64,000 nt of DNA from assembly GCF_007954625.1 (NCBI RefSeq), contig NZ_CP042420.1:1314501-1378500 (forward strand), given 5' to 3'. Below, piece after piece: positions 16,628-24,299 of the stretch. The DNA is from Leuconostoc lactis (GTDB lineage: Bacteria; Bacillota; Bacilli; Lactobacillales; Lactobacillaceae). Position numbers and translations under genes: made by a program. The notes under the pieces are model-generated. The model did no database searches. It was given only the letters and a program-made list of their open reading frames with translations, and was not told the origin of the DNA. Every line of letters starts with the position of its first letter. The stretch's first letter is position 1.

Positions 16628-17302
16628 ATGGAAATGCATATTAGTAAACGAATTAATATTTTACGGGCAATTGTGATGGGTGCCAATGATGGGATTATTT
16701 CGATTGCAGGCGTTGTTTTTGGGGTCTATGGGGCCTCAATGAATGCGTGGGCTATTTTCTTGGCTGGGTTAACGGCTACCATTGCAGGGACTTTTTCCAT
16801 GGCGACAGGGGAATATGTCTCGGTTAACTCACAGCTAGATTCTGAACGCGCAGCACGGTCACAGCAGATTATGGCGTTAGACCAACATTTTAACCAAGAA
16901 AAAGAATTTCTAACGCAACACTATTTAGCTGACGGCATCACTGCCGAGCATGCCCGTGCGTTAGCGCAACAAACGATGCAGCAAGATGCCCTGAACGAAA
17001 CGTTACATGCCCGTTATGGCATTGATGAAGATAATTTGATTTCACCAATTGAAGCGGCATTGGCCTCGATGATCGCTTTTCCAATTGGGGCGATTTTACC
17101 GATGGTTGGCATGACGCTAGTGCCGGCACCTTATCGCGTCATCACCACGCTTATTTTTGTGGTGTTAGCGCTCGTACTAACGGGTTATTTCTCAGCCGTT
17201 TATGGCAATACGCCGAAAACACGGGTGATTTTACGGAATGTATTGATGGGAATCGTGACAATGGGGGTCACGTATGTAGTTGGTTTACTCATGGTTGCTT
17301 GA
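16628..17302 (+). CDS. VIT1/CCC1-family iron/manganese transporter (first copy)
   Basis: Membrane protein of the vacuolar-iron-transporter family, expected to move Fe2+ or Mn2+ out of the cytoplasm. 224 aa with five membrane helices: the first region RAIVMGANDGIISIAGVVFG and FSMATGEYVSV are diagnostic, followed by a charged cytoplasmic helix pair (about 65-120) that binds metal in VIT1, then three C-terminal helices. No ribosome site precedes ATG 16628, and the -10 lies only six bases upstream, so the mRNA is probably leaderless. A paralogue follows after one base. Confidence 0.88.
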   Translation: MEMHISKRINILRAIVMGANDGIISIAGVVFGVYGASMNAWAIFLAGLTATIAGTFSMATGEYVSVNSQLDSERAARSQQIMALDQHFNQEKEFLTQHYLADGITAEHARALAQQTMQQDALNETLHARYGIDEDNLISPIEAALASMIAFPIGAILPMVGMTLVPAPYRVITTLIFVVLALVLTGYFSAVYGNTPKTRVILRNVLMGIVTMGVTYVVGLLMVA

Positions 17303-17303
17303 C

Positions 17304-17984
17304 ATGACAAAAAAGAAATTATCATTATCTGAAAGATTAAATATTATTCGCGCCGGGGTTTTAGGTGCTAACGATGGGATCATTGGTGGTGCCGGGGTTA
17401 TTTTAGGGGTCACGGGTGCGACAACAAATAACACGGTTATCTTTGTGGCGGGCGTTGCTGAAATGTTTGCGGTCGCTTTCTCCATGGCTTCTGGTGAATT
17501 TGTATCGGTGTCGTCTCAAAAAGATACCGAACAAGCCGTTGTTGCCAAGGCTGAAACCTTATTAGCCACACAACCGCAAGTCGTCCATGATGACATTGCG
17601 ACGTATTATGAACAACGGGGCGCAACCCCTGAATTGGCGGCCCAAGTCGCTGATGATTTAATGGCCAAGGATGCTTTAAAACACTATGTTCAGATTAAGC
17701 ATGGGATTGTTGTGGGTGAATATTTAAGCCCTTCACATGCGTTAGTTTCATCCTTTATCGCCTCAGTTTCTGGGGGGATTTGGCCACTATTAGCCGTGGC
17801 ATTTTTGCCGCAGGACTATAAAGTGATTGGTACCGTCATGGCCACGCTATGGGCGCTTTTCTTGACTGGTTGGTTGAGCGCCTGGTCAGGTCACGCGCCA
17901 AAATTACCCGCTATACTGCGTAATGTTTTAACAGGTGTGATCACGATGGGATTTACTTATTGGATTGGGACTTTGCTCAAATAA
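17304..17984 (+). CDS. VIT1/CCC1-family iron/manganese transporter (second copy)
   Basis: 226 aa paralogue of the preceding gene with the same signatures, RAGVLGANDGIIGGAGVILG and FSMASGEFVSVSSQKD, and the same five-helix layout. The start at 17304 lies one base after the previous stop and lacks a clear ribosome site, so it probably depends on translational coupling; an in-frame start at 17280 would overlap the first gene. VIT proteins act as dimers, so a heterodimer is possible. A strong terminator overlaps its stop codon. Confidence 0.88.
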   Translation: MTKKKLSLSERLNIIRAGVLGANDGIIGGAGVILGVTGATTNNTVIFVAGVAEMFAVAFSMASGEFVSVSSQKDTEQAVVAKAETLLATQPQVVHDDIATYYEQRGATPELAAQVADDLMAKDALKHYVQIKHGIVVGEYLSPSHALVSSFIASVSGGIWPLLAVAFLPQDYKVIGTVMATLWALFLTGWLSAWSGHAPKLPAILRNVLTGVITMGFTYWIGTLLK

Positions 17985-18018
17985 AAGCTGAAGTAGACAA
18001 CGCTACTTCAGCTTTTTT
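17983..18018 (+). terminator. Terminator of the VIT pair
   Basis: AAAAGCTGAAGTAG (17983-17996), loop, CTACTTCAGCTTTT (18003-18016) and more T. The same stem sequence recurs at 19951-19984. Confidence 0.9.
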
Positions 18019-18023
18019 AGTTG

Positions 18024-18088
18024 ATGACAGGTCATACAATATTGCGATTGGTTAAAGTGTTTACTTATGATTTTCTCAGACGTATAAT
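18024..18088 (+). promoter_or_regulatory. Promoter and small palindrome ahead of the ABC-2 exporter
   Basis: TTTACT (18060-18065), 17-base spacer, TATAAT (18083-18088). Upstream, ATGAC-AG-GTCAT (18024-18035) is a 12-bp palindrome that could be an operator. Confidence 0.65.
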
Positions 18089-18117
18089 CAAGTAAATTTG
18101 AATGACGGAGAATGCGG

Positions 18118-18837
18118 ATGACAACTATTTTGGCACTCCAAAATATGACAAAATCATATGGGGCACGTACAGTGCTTGATCAAGTGAGCTTGCAGTTACC
18201 AACGGGGCAATTGTTAGGGTTAATTGGCCCGTCTGGTTCGGGGAAATCAACAGTGATTAAACTAGCCCTTGGCATGACACAAGCCGACACAGGCGAAGCG
18301 TATATTTTTGAGATGCGGATGCCAAATCGCAAAGCGTTAGCTCAAATTGGCTATATGGCGCAAAATGATGCGCTTTATGAGACGCTGACTGGCTATAATA
18401 ATCTTAAGTTTTTCGCACAAATGCGTGATATCAAAGCTGTTGATCGCGAAATTAGTCGGGTGGCGCAGATTGTTGATTTAACTGCTGCCTTAAACCAGCA
18501 AGTTAAAGGCTATTCGGGTGGGATGAAACGCCGCCTATCACTCGCCATTGCATTGTTAGGGGAACCGGATTTATTAATTTTAGATGAACCGACGGTCGGC
18601 ATTGATCCTGCGTTGCGCCTTCAAATATGGGAGGAATTACGGCGCCAACAAGCCAACCAAAAGACCATTTTGATGACCACCCATGTGATGGACGAAGCTG
18701 AAAGAGTTGATCGCGTTGTGCTTCTTTTTGATGGCCGCATTATCGCTGATGATAGTCCTGCTGCACTCAAAGCACAGTATGACGTTGCCACGGTGGAGCA
18801 AGTATTCTTAAAAGCGGAAGTCGAGGCTACCAGATGA
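18118..18837 (+). CDS. ABC-2 type exporter, ATPase subunit (DrrA-like)
   Basis: 239 aa ATPase: Walker A GPSGSGKST, signature YSGGMKRRLSLAIAL, Walker B LLILDEPTVGIDP and switch MTTHVM. The YSGGMKRR and GIDP forms are typical of drug/lipid exporters of the DrrA and CcmA groups. ATG 18118 is chosen because GGAG ends at 18110, seven bases away; ATG 18112 would be too close. It overlaps the permease start (ATGATG at 18834). Confidence 0.88.
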   Translation: MTTILALQNMTKSYGARTVLDQVSLQLPTGQLLGLIGPSGSGKSTVIKLALGMTQADTGEAYIFEMRMPNRKALAQIGYMAQNDALYETLTGYNNLKFFAQMRDIKAVDREISRVAQIVDLTAALNQQVKGYSGGMKRRLSLAIALLGEPDLLILDEPTVGIDPALRLQIWEELRRQQANQKTILMTTHVMDEAERVDRVVLLFDGRIIADDSPAALKAQYDVATVEQVFLKAEVEATR

Positions 18838-19928
18838 TGAAAAGTATGGTTATTGGGCAACGTATTTTAAAAGAATTGGCGAAGGATAAACGCACATTGG
18901 CCTTGATGTTTTTGGCACCACTTTTGATTTTAACGTTGATGAATTTAATTTTTAATACGAATGCAACACCGTCTGTCAAAATTGGCACGGTACAAATGCC
19001 AACGACTGTGGCGAAGCAACTTGGTCAGGTTAAACACGTCACGCAAACTAGTTATGCGACTGAAGCGGCTGCGCATGATGCGTTAAAAGCGCAGCGGGTT
19101 GACAGCGTGATTGTCTACAAAAAGGCAACGCATACGTATCAGGTAACGTATGCTAACTTGGATGTGAATAAGACGACGTTAGCCAAAACAGCCCTACAGA
19201 ATACCTTAACGCAGAATAAGTTGCAAGCATTACTGCAGGTTGTTAGCGCGTTACCTCATTCTCAAGCGTTGGCCGCACAACTTCAGCCAAAGGTAGAACA
19301 AACCTACCGATATGGTGATAGTCAGACACGGTATATGGATACGGTGTTGCCTATTCTAATGGGATTCTTTGTCTTTTTCTTCGTCTTTTTAGTGAGTGGC
19401 ATGGCTATTTTGAAGGAGCGCACAACAGGGACGCTTGAGCGCTTGTTAGCCACCCCAGTTCGCCGTGGACAGATTATTTTTGGCTATACCATTAGCTATG
19501 GCGTGCTCGCCATTTTGCAAACGTTAACGATTGTTTTGTACACGGTATACGTGTTGCGCTTGCCAATTGTTGGCCAGATTGGTTGGGTTATTGTGACGAA
19601 TATACTCTTAGCATTAGTTGCGTTGGCGCTAGGTATCTTGATGTCGACTTTTGCGACTTCCGAATTCCAAATGATGCAGTTTATTCCGCTGATTGTCGTG
19701 CCACAGATCTTTTTTTCAGGTATTGTGCCGTTGGATACCATTAACCCATGGCTTGCGAAAGTACAATACATTCTGCCTTTGACATATGTCGCCAATGCGG
19801 ATAAAAAAATTATGATGCAAGGTTTCGGTCTGACCCATATTTGGTTTGACTGTTTGGTTTTACTTAGCTTCTTCATCATTTTGACCGGGATCAATATTCG
19901 CGGTTTAAAACAATATCGTCGTGTTTAG
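18834..19928 (+). CDS. ABC-2 type exporter, permease subunit (DrrB/YhgE-like)
   Basis: 364 aa membrane subunit. One N-terminal helix (about 19-36), an extracytoplasmic domain to about 165, then five helices (about 175-360), the layout of ABC-2 permeases with a large N-terminal loop. KERTTGTLERLLATPVRRGQ is the classic coupling segment following helix 2, and EFQMMQFIPLIVVPQIFFSG is the conserved C-terminal motif. Pairs with the ATPase by overlap. Substrate unknown; such pairs export drugs, lipids or polysaccharide precursors. Confidence 0.88.
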   Translation: MMKSMVIGQRILKELAKDKRTLALMFLAPLLILTLMNLIFNTNATPSVKIGTVQMPTTVAKQLGQVKHVTQTSYATEAAAHDALKAQRVDSVIVYKKATHTYQVTYANLDVNKTTLAKTALQNTLTQNKLQALLQVVSALPHSQALAAQLQPKVEQTYRYGDSQTRYMDTVLPILMGFFVFFFVFLVSGMAILKERTTGTLERLLATPVRRGQIIFGYTISYGVLAILQTLTIVLYTVYVLRLPIVGQIGWVIVTNILLALVALALGILMSTFATSEFQMMQFIPLIVVPQIFFSGIVPLDTINPWLAKVQYILPLTYVANADKKIMMQGFGLTHIWFDCLVLLSFFIILTGINIRGLKQYRRV

Positions 19929-19948
19929 ATGGTTGTAAAACGACAAGT

Positions 19949-19987
19949 AAAAAAGCTGAAGTAGTCATGGCTACTTCAGCTTTTTTT
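19949..19987 (+). terminator. Bidirectional terminator with same stem as at 17983
   Basis: AAAAGCTGAAGTAG (19951-19964), loop TCATGG, CTACTTCAGCTTTTT. T runs on both strands let it end the ABC-2 operon and the convergent GT39-like gene. Its 14-base stem is identical to that of the terminator at 17983-18018. Confidence 0.9.
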
Positions 19988-19988
19988 A

Positions 19989-21524
19989 TTAATGGCGGCT
20001 CATGTATGTTTGTCGTTGACACATGTGATAAAGGCCATAGCCGGCTAATAAACTGATAAATGGCGTGTATTGAATCATGTATTTTGTGCCACCAGATTCA
20101 AAAATCAATAAGAATAGGAGACCGCCAAGTAAGATAAGTGAAATCAGCGTCGTTTTAGCGTTTGTTTGATAAAACCAGGTGGTATAAATCATAGCAACTA
20201 AAATGAGTAACCAAACTAGTTGCATGATAAATTGGTAATTCGCATGCCAAGTAACGCGATCGCCAACTTGAATGTTATGTTGATAAATGACATCTTGTAA
20301 CTTTTGACTGGCGGTATTTTTTTGTTTTAGTGTCCGTACGGTTGACCACAACTGCTCGCGGTGTGCCCCCATGATACCAGTATCCACATTATCACTATAT
20401 TTCATGAGATAGAATTTCAACGAACCGCCCAGTCCGCGTTCTTGCGTACGAGCAATCAGGCGCTGTAATTCTGGCTTTTTGCGTGCGTCTTTATTTGGAT
20501 AAGCAATGGCAAATCCGTAATCTGCGTCATTAAATGTACCGTGTACCGTGTTTTTATCTTCAGGATTACCGTAACTACCAAGCAAAATATAATGGACGGC
20601 AGGAAATCCTTTTGTTGGATCAATGGTAACGATTTGTTGTTTCGCTACGTAACTATTAAACGATACGACAGTCATGGCAAAAAACAAGCCGCCAGTCAGT
20701 CCTAACAGTACTGTTTTTTTAGGCGATTGCATATGACGCAAATACTTTGGTGAGATGATCAGAAAAACAACCAAGGCGATGATAAAGATAATGGCGCTAG
20801 GGCGCAATAAGTAGAGCAACCCCAGGGCGATACCAGCTACCGTGAGGTACAGAAATCCCCATTTGTTGGTTTTAAACCCTTTGAGTAGGAAAAGGAGTGC
20901 CAAACTGGTAAACAAGAGGCCGTAGTTATCCGTGTAAGGGAGGATAAAGATAGGCTGAGCCATGCCAAAGTAGGCAAAAATTAAAGTCGCACTATTGGCA
21001 ATCGCGCGTGAGTTAAAATAGGTTTTAGCAAATAAGCGAAAGAGTAGGACTGAGACATCAATGATGACAAGCGTCGCTAATTTAAATGCCCATAGTTGGG
21101 TCCCAATCACTTTTGACATGACAAAACTCATGAAAAAATACATGGTATTGTTGGGATTAATGGATAAATAGTGGGCAATGGTTTGTGGGGTTTCTAAACC
21201 ACCTAAAATCACTTGCGCATCTGAACCAACGTCAGTTTGCAACGTCATGAGTAATGCGACTTGCCAGCTTACTAGTAGACAAAATGCTAGCCAGAATAAG
21301 CTGTTGTGATGGGATTTAACCCACCGCCAAATTGTGGCGATTGGCCGTTGTAGGGGTAAAAGTGTCCCAACATAACTCAGCAATAGCACGACAAAAAGAC
21401 AGATAATCAAACGATTACCCAGTTGCCAGGGTGATAGTGTACTGGATTGTAGTGATAAGAAGAGTGCCAGCAGTAACAAAATTAAAGTGGCGGTGTTAAT
21501 CATGCGATAAAACACGCGTTGCAT
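19989..21524 (-). CDS. Polytopic GT39-like glycosyltransferase family membrane protein
   Basis: Integral membrane protein of 511 aa with about twelve hydrophobic helices. The long loop after the early helices has TDVGSDAQVILGGLETPQTI, with acidic residues where GT39/GT83-type lipid-dependent transferases keep the catalytic Asp. The overall pattern resembles the TIGR03766 family of lactic acid bacteria, often linked to XrtG sorting systems, but no XrtG is seen here. The start at 21524 follows GGAGG; a TTG at 21542 overlaps that site. It probably transfers sugars from polyprenyl phosphate to wall polymers or proteins; acceptor unknown. Confidence 0.65.
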   Translation of the reverse strand: MQRVFYRMINTATLILLLLALFLSLQSSTLSPWQLGNRLIICLFVVLLLSYVGTLLPLQRPIATIWRWVKSHHNSLFWLAFCLLVSWQVALLMTLQTDVGSDAQVILGGLETPQTIAHYLSINPNNTMYFFMSFVMSKVIGTQLWAFKLATLVIIDVSVLLFRLFAKTYFNSRAIANSATLIFAYFGMAQPIFILPYTDNYGLLFTSLALLFLLKGFKTNKWGFLYLTVAGIALGLLYLLRPSAIIFIIALVVFLIISPKYLRHMQSPKKTVLLGLTGGLFFAMTVVSFNSYVAKQQIVTIDPTKGFPAVHYILLGSYGNPEDKNTVHGTFNDADYGFAIAYPNKDARKKPELQRLIARTQERGLGGSLKFYLMKYSDNVDTGIMGAHREQLWSTVRTLKQKNTASQKLQDVIYQHNIQVGDRVTWHANYQFIMQLVWLLILVAMIYTTWFYQTNAKTTLISLILLGGLLFLLIFESGGTKYMIQYTPFISLLAGYGLYHMCQRQTYMSRH

Positions 21525-21633
21525 AACTGAAAGTTCCTCCAAAAGTTCCGATGAATTTAAACACAGATAGCACTATCATAACAAATATAATGATGTTTTG
21601 CAGATAAATTTGTGATTGGTATCGTGATGGAAA

Positions 21634-22062
21634 CTAATGGCTTGGTGAAGCGGTGCTTTTCTGATGTTCGTCAAGTATGGCCAACCAGCGAATGTCCGTC
21701 CAAGCTAAGATTGTTTGGGCAATTCGGAGATGTTGCGTGGTGTAACCGGTAATGGGGCCCTGGATGAGTGGGGGTAAGACAAGATCCCCAGCTAAATTAT
21801 AGGTGCCAGTGTTACTTTGCGCGGTAACTGATAGCTGCTTTTCGATGGCTAACTGTGCCAGTGCCATCATATCAGACAGGTTCATTTGTGCGTGACGTTG
21901 CCGAGCAACGATGGCTGCTGTTGTTTCGGCTTCTCGTTGTCGGGCTGCTGTGTGATCAGAGAGATAAAAGCCACCCCATTTTTTCATGCCTTGGTCATGA
22001 TAAAGCTGACCAAAAACTTGTAATGGCCAGGTTGGCTCATAATTGGGGTATTGTTCAGTCAT
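21634..22062 (-). CDS. YolD-like protein, partner of Y-family polymerase
   Basis: 142 aa soluble protein with the YolD-like domain: early WPLQVFGQLYHDQGMKKWGGFYLSDH, middle helix, and a C-terminal domain that includes GPITGYTTQHLRI. Proteins of this family occur beside UmuC/UvrX polymerases in Firmicutes and may play the role that UmuD has elsewhere. The ATG at 22062 overlaps the polymerase stop by eight bases, giving translational coupling and shared SOS control. The C-terminus is not conserved in any way I recognise. Confidence 0.8.
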   Translation of the reverse strand: MTEQYPNYEPTWPLQVFGQLYHDQGMKKWGGFYLSDHTAARQREAETTAAIVARQRHAQMNLSDMMALAQLAIEKQLSVTAQSNTGTYNLAGDLVLPPLIQGPITGYTTQHLRIAQTILAWTDIRWLAILDEHQKSTASPSH

Positions 22063-23356
22063 CTGCTTGCCCGCCTTGATGTCCACCGACTAAATTGGCG
22101 CGGCTGATGGCTGTTGCTGCTGTATCAAGTGATGCGCCATACACCAGTTTAGTCAGACCAAAACGTTGTCGAATCTGATCGATTGCCTGGTCGAGTTGTT
22201 GTTGTTTGGCGAGTGTGGTTGGGGTGTTAAACAAATCTAACTGCATCACAGCATCTGATGATAGCTCGCCAAAGTAAACAGCTAATTGTTGAGCAACACC
22301 GCTTTGCCAATGTTGGGTCAATAAGGCGGCTGCGTGTTGTTGTAAAATTTGAGTGACGTTAGTCGGGGTCGCCAACCGTTGTGTCTGCTGCCACTGCTGA
22401 CGCGTTGTGAAGCTGTTAATCTGAATACTGATGGTGCCTGCCAGCAAATGCTGTTGACGTAAACGGGTAGCAACATGTGCCACAATTTCTTGCAAAACGA
22501 TGCGGATATCGTTGATGTCAGTATAGGGGCGTGGCAGAATTTGAGAATTGCCTAGACTCTGAGACGCAGGGACCGCTTTTTCGCGAATGCGTGTCCGGTC
22601 GACGCCCCAAGCTAGTGCGTATAAGCGTAATCCGTTTTGCGGGCCAAAAACTTTTCTTAAACGAAATGGGTTCGCATGTGCTAAGTCCCCCATGCTATAA
22701 ATGCCCATTTGATTGAGTTTGTGAGCGGTGCGATGACCAATTGACCAAATGCGATCTAGTTGATTGATTGGCCACAATTTTTCTGGCACGGTTTCAAAAT
22801 GAAGATCGCCAATAAATGAAGGATCCTGTTTAGCATACAAATCTAACGCAATTTTTGCCAAAGTAGGGTTATCCCCGATGCCAACAGTAGTGTATAAGCC
22901 GGTTTGGGCATGGACATCGAGCTGAATTCTACGGGCGACTGCTTGTGGTGTTGGTCCAAAAAATTCCCATGTATCCGTCATATCCAAGAGACTTTCATCA
23001 ATGGAATAAGGGTGCCAATCCTGATCGGCAACATATTGACGATAAATCTTGTTAATTGCTAGATTGGTGTCAATATAGTGGTTCATGCGTGGTGGGACTT
23101 GAATAAGATCAGGTAATCCTTGTAAGTCTTTCAGACGGCTGACATTATGCTTTAAGTCATATCGCTTTTTAGCCATGGGGGAAGTTGCCAGTACTAAGCC
23201 ACCACCGCCAACATTAGGGCCTTTTGACACGACGACTAGTGGCACTTTCATTGGGTGCAAACCACGGTCTACGGCTTCGACAGAAGCATAAAAAGATTTA
23301 GTGTCAATCACGAATACCACACGTTTTGTTTCAAAGCGATAGTCATAGTCAGTCAT
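22055..23356 (-). CDS. Y-family translesion DNA polymerase (UmuC/UvrX type)
   Basis: Error-prone polymerase that copies damaged DNA. 433 aa: the catalytic acidic residue D18 in VFVIDTKSFYASVEAV, the palm motif YSIDESLLDMT with the second carboxylates, a thumb with helix-hairpin-helix IWSIGHRTAHKLNQMGI and a C-terminal little finger. It matches the plasmid/phage UvrX and chromosomal Pol V-like proteins of Lactobacillales more than DinB (Pol IV). GGAGG at 23364-23368 sets the start. The promoter contains a LexA box. It heads a two-gene operon with the YolD partner. Confidence 0.9.
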   Translation of the reverse strand: MTDYDYRFETKRVVFVIDTKSFYASVEAVDRGLHPMKVPLVVVSKGPNVGGGGLVLATSPMAKKRYDLKHNVSRLKDLQGLPDLIQVPPRMNHYIDTNLAINKIYRQYVADQDWHPYSIDESLLDMTDTWEFFGPTPQAVARRIQLDVHAQTGLYTTVGIGDNPTLAKIALDLYAKQDPSFIGDLHFETVPEKLWPINQLDRIWSIGHRTAHKLNQMGIYSMGDLAHANPFRLRKVFGPQNGLRLYALAWGVDRTRIREKAVPASQSLGNSQILPRPYTDINDIRIVLQEIVAHVATRLRQQHLLAGTISIQINSFTTRQQWQQTQRLATPTNVTQILQQHAAALLTQHWQSGVAQQLAVYFGELSSDAVMQLDLFNTPTTLAKQQQLDQAIDQIRQRFGLTKLVYGASLDTAATAISRANLVGGHQGGQADD

Positions 23357-23386
23357 GTCAAAACCTCCAAAAATACTAATGGTCTC

Positions 23387-23415
23387 ATTATACGAACAAA
23401 TGTTCTGTTTGTCTA
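23387..23415 (-). promoter_or_regulatory. SOS promoter: LexA/DinR box between -35 and -10
   Basis: On the minus strand: TAGACA (23415-23410), 17-base spacer, TATAAT (23392-23387). The spacer holds AGAACATTTGTTCG (23406-23393), which fits the Gram-positive SOS consensus GAAC-N4-GTTC. LexA bound there would block RNA polymerase until DNA damage. Confidence 0.88.
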
Positions 23416-23475
23416 GTCATGCGTATCGGGTTCAGATGGATAATCGCATTAATTCGCGGTCGAGGGTTTTTAAAT

Positions 23476-23616
23476 TTGCTATTAGTTGTGATACGTGTTA
23501 CAGTTAACGGTTAATAAAGTTTTTGATTTTGATTTCTCTTTTCTTGAAGGACATTCAGTACCAATTATTTAAATTACAAATAAAGATTGGTGAATGCACC
23601 AAGGGAGAAACATATA
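23476..23616 (+). promoter_or_regulatory. Promoter and long leader of the cold-shock gene
   Basis: TTGCTA (23476-23481), 17-base spacer, TACAGT (23499-23504); the leader of about 105 bases carries AAGGGAGAA before ATG 23617. Long untranslated leaders are typical of csp genes and can act as RNA thermosensors. Confidence 0.55.
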
Positions 23617-23817
23617 ATGGAAACAGGCACAGTAAAATGGTTTAATGGCGACAAGGGTTTTGGATTTATCACACGTGAAAACGGTGATGATGTCTTCGCC
23701 CACTTCTCAGCTATTCAAAGCGATGGCTTCAAAACATTTGATGAAGGTCAATCAGTGACTTTCGATGTTGAGAATAGCGACCGCGGTTTGCAAGCTGCAA
23801 ATATCGTTAAAGCTTAA
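23617..23817 (+). CDS. cspA: Cold-shock protein (CspA family)
   Basis: 66 aa single cold-shock domain that binds single-stranded RNA and DNA and acts as RNA chaperone. RNP1 KGFGFITRE and RNP2 DVFAHFSAI are intact and the length is exactly that of the family. AGGGAGAA lies before ATG 23617; an upstream in-frame start at 23587 has no ribosome site. It has a long leader and its own terminator, so it is monocistronic. Confidence 0.95.
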   Translation: METGTVKWFNGDKGFGFITRENGDDVFAHFSAIQSDGFKTFDEGQSVTFDVENSDRGLQAANIVKA

Positions 23818-23823
23818 TAAGAC

Positions 23824-23852
23824 AAAAAGCTCACTAAGGTGAGCTTTTTTTA
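23824..23852 (+). terminator. Terminator of the cold-shock gene
   Basis: AAAAAGCTCAC, loop TAAG, GTGAGCTTTTTTT. Immediately follows the gene. Confidence 0.9.
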
Positions 23853-23886
23853 TTTATATCGCTTAGTATTTTTCTTTGATAAAGGT

Positions 23887-24072
23887 TTGACAATTTAGAT
23901 GTTGATATGATAAATTATTGTAGTAACGCATCATGCGTTGGCCCAACATGTGGTTGTACCTTACTTTAGTATATTTTTTCTGTATGATAAAAACCCATAT
24001 ATTAACATAACATGTTGGGCATTCTTAGTCCGAAGGCCACGGTTTACCATTAAGGTAGACCGTGGTTTTTTT
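23887..24072 (+). ncRNA. Candidate small RNA with own promoter and terminator
   Basis: In the 480-base gap between csp and the next gene, a perfect -35 TTGACA (23887-23892) and a weak -10 (TAAATT, 23911-23916, spacer 18) precede a structured stretch: hairpin AACGCA-TCA-TGCGTT (23925-23939), a long-range pairing of GCCCAACATGT (23941-23951) with ACATGTTGGGC (24010-24020), then a terminator CCACGGTTTACC/GGTAGACCGTGG (24037-24065) with seven T. No credible protein frame fits. The RNA would be about 150 bases. I do not recognise the family. Confidence 0.55.
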
Positions 24073-24299
24073 ATGAATTTTTTTAAATCCAATTCAGATT
24101 TTGATGTACACCTTGCTATCAGTGATATAATCGACTTGTAAGTAAAAAAGTTAGGAAAAGTCAGAACTATCGCGTGAAAGCGTTGCAACTCAAGACATTG
24201 TGTAATGAAGGTATGAACAAGTTTTGTAAAAATAAATGCCCAGCGGTTGGCACCAATTGGTCATAATCATAAATAAAATAGAATGGGTGGTAAGATCGT
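24073..24299 (+). promoter_or_regulatory. Promoter region and about 160-base leader of the RclA-like gene
   Basis: TATAAT at 24126-24131 has TTGATG at 24101-24106 with a long 19-base spacer. The leader to ATG 24300 is about 160 bases without a gene. The ribosome site GGGTGG (about 24285-24290) is modest. Nothing in it matches a riboswitch I know. Confidence 0.45.

Noticed and set aside
23938..24141. 67-residue plus-strand frame between csp and the RclA-like gene
   Set aside because: It runs across the predicted terminator of the small RNA and lacks a ribosome site.
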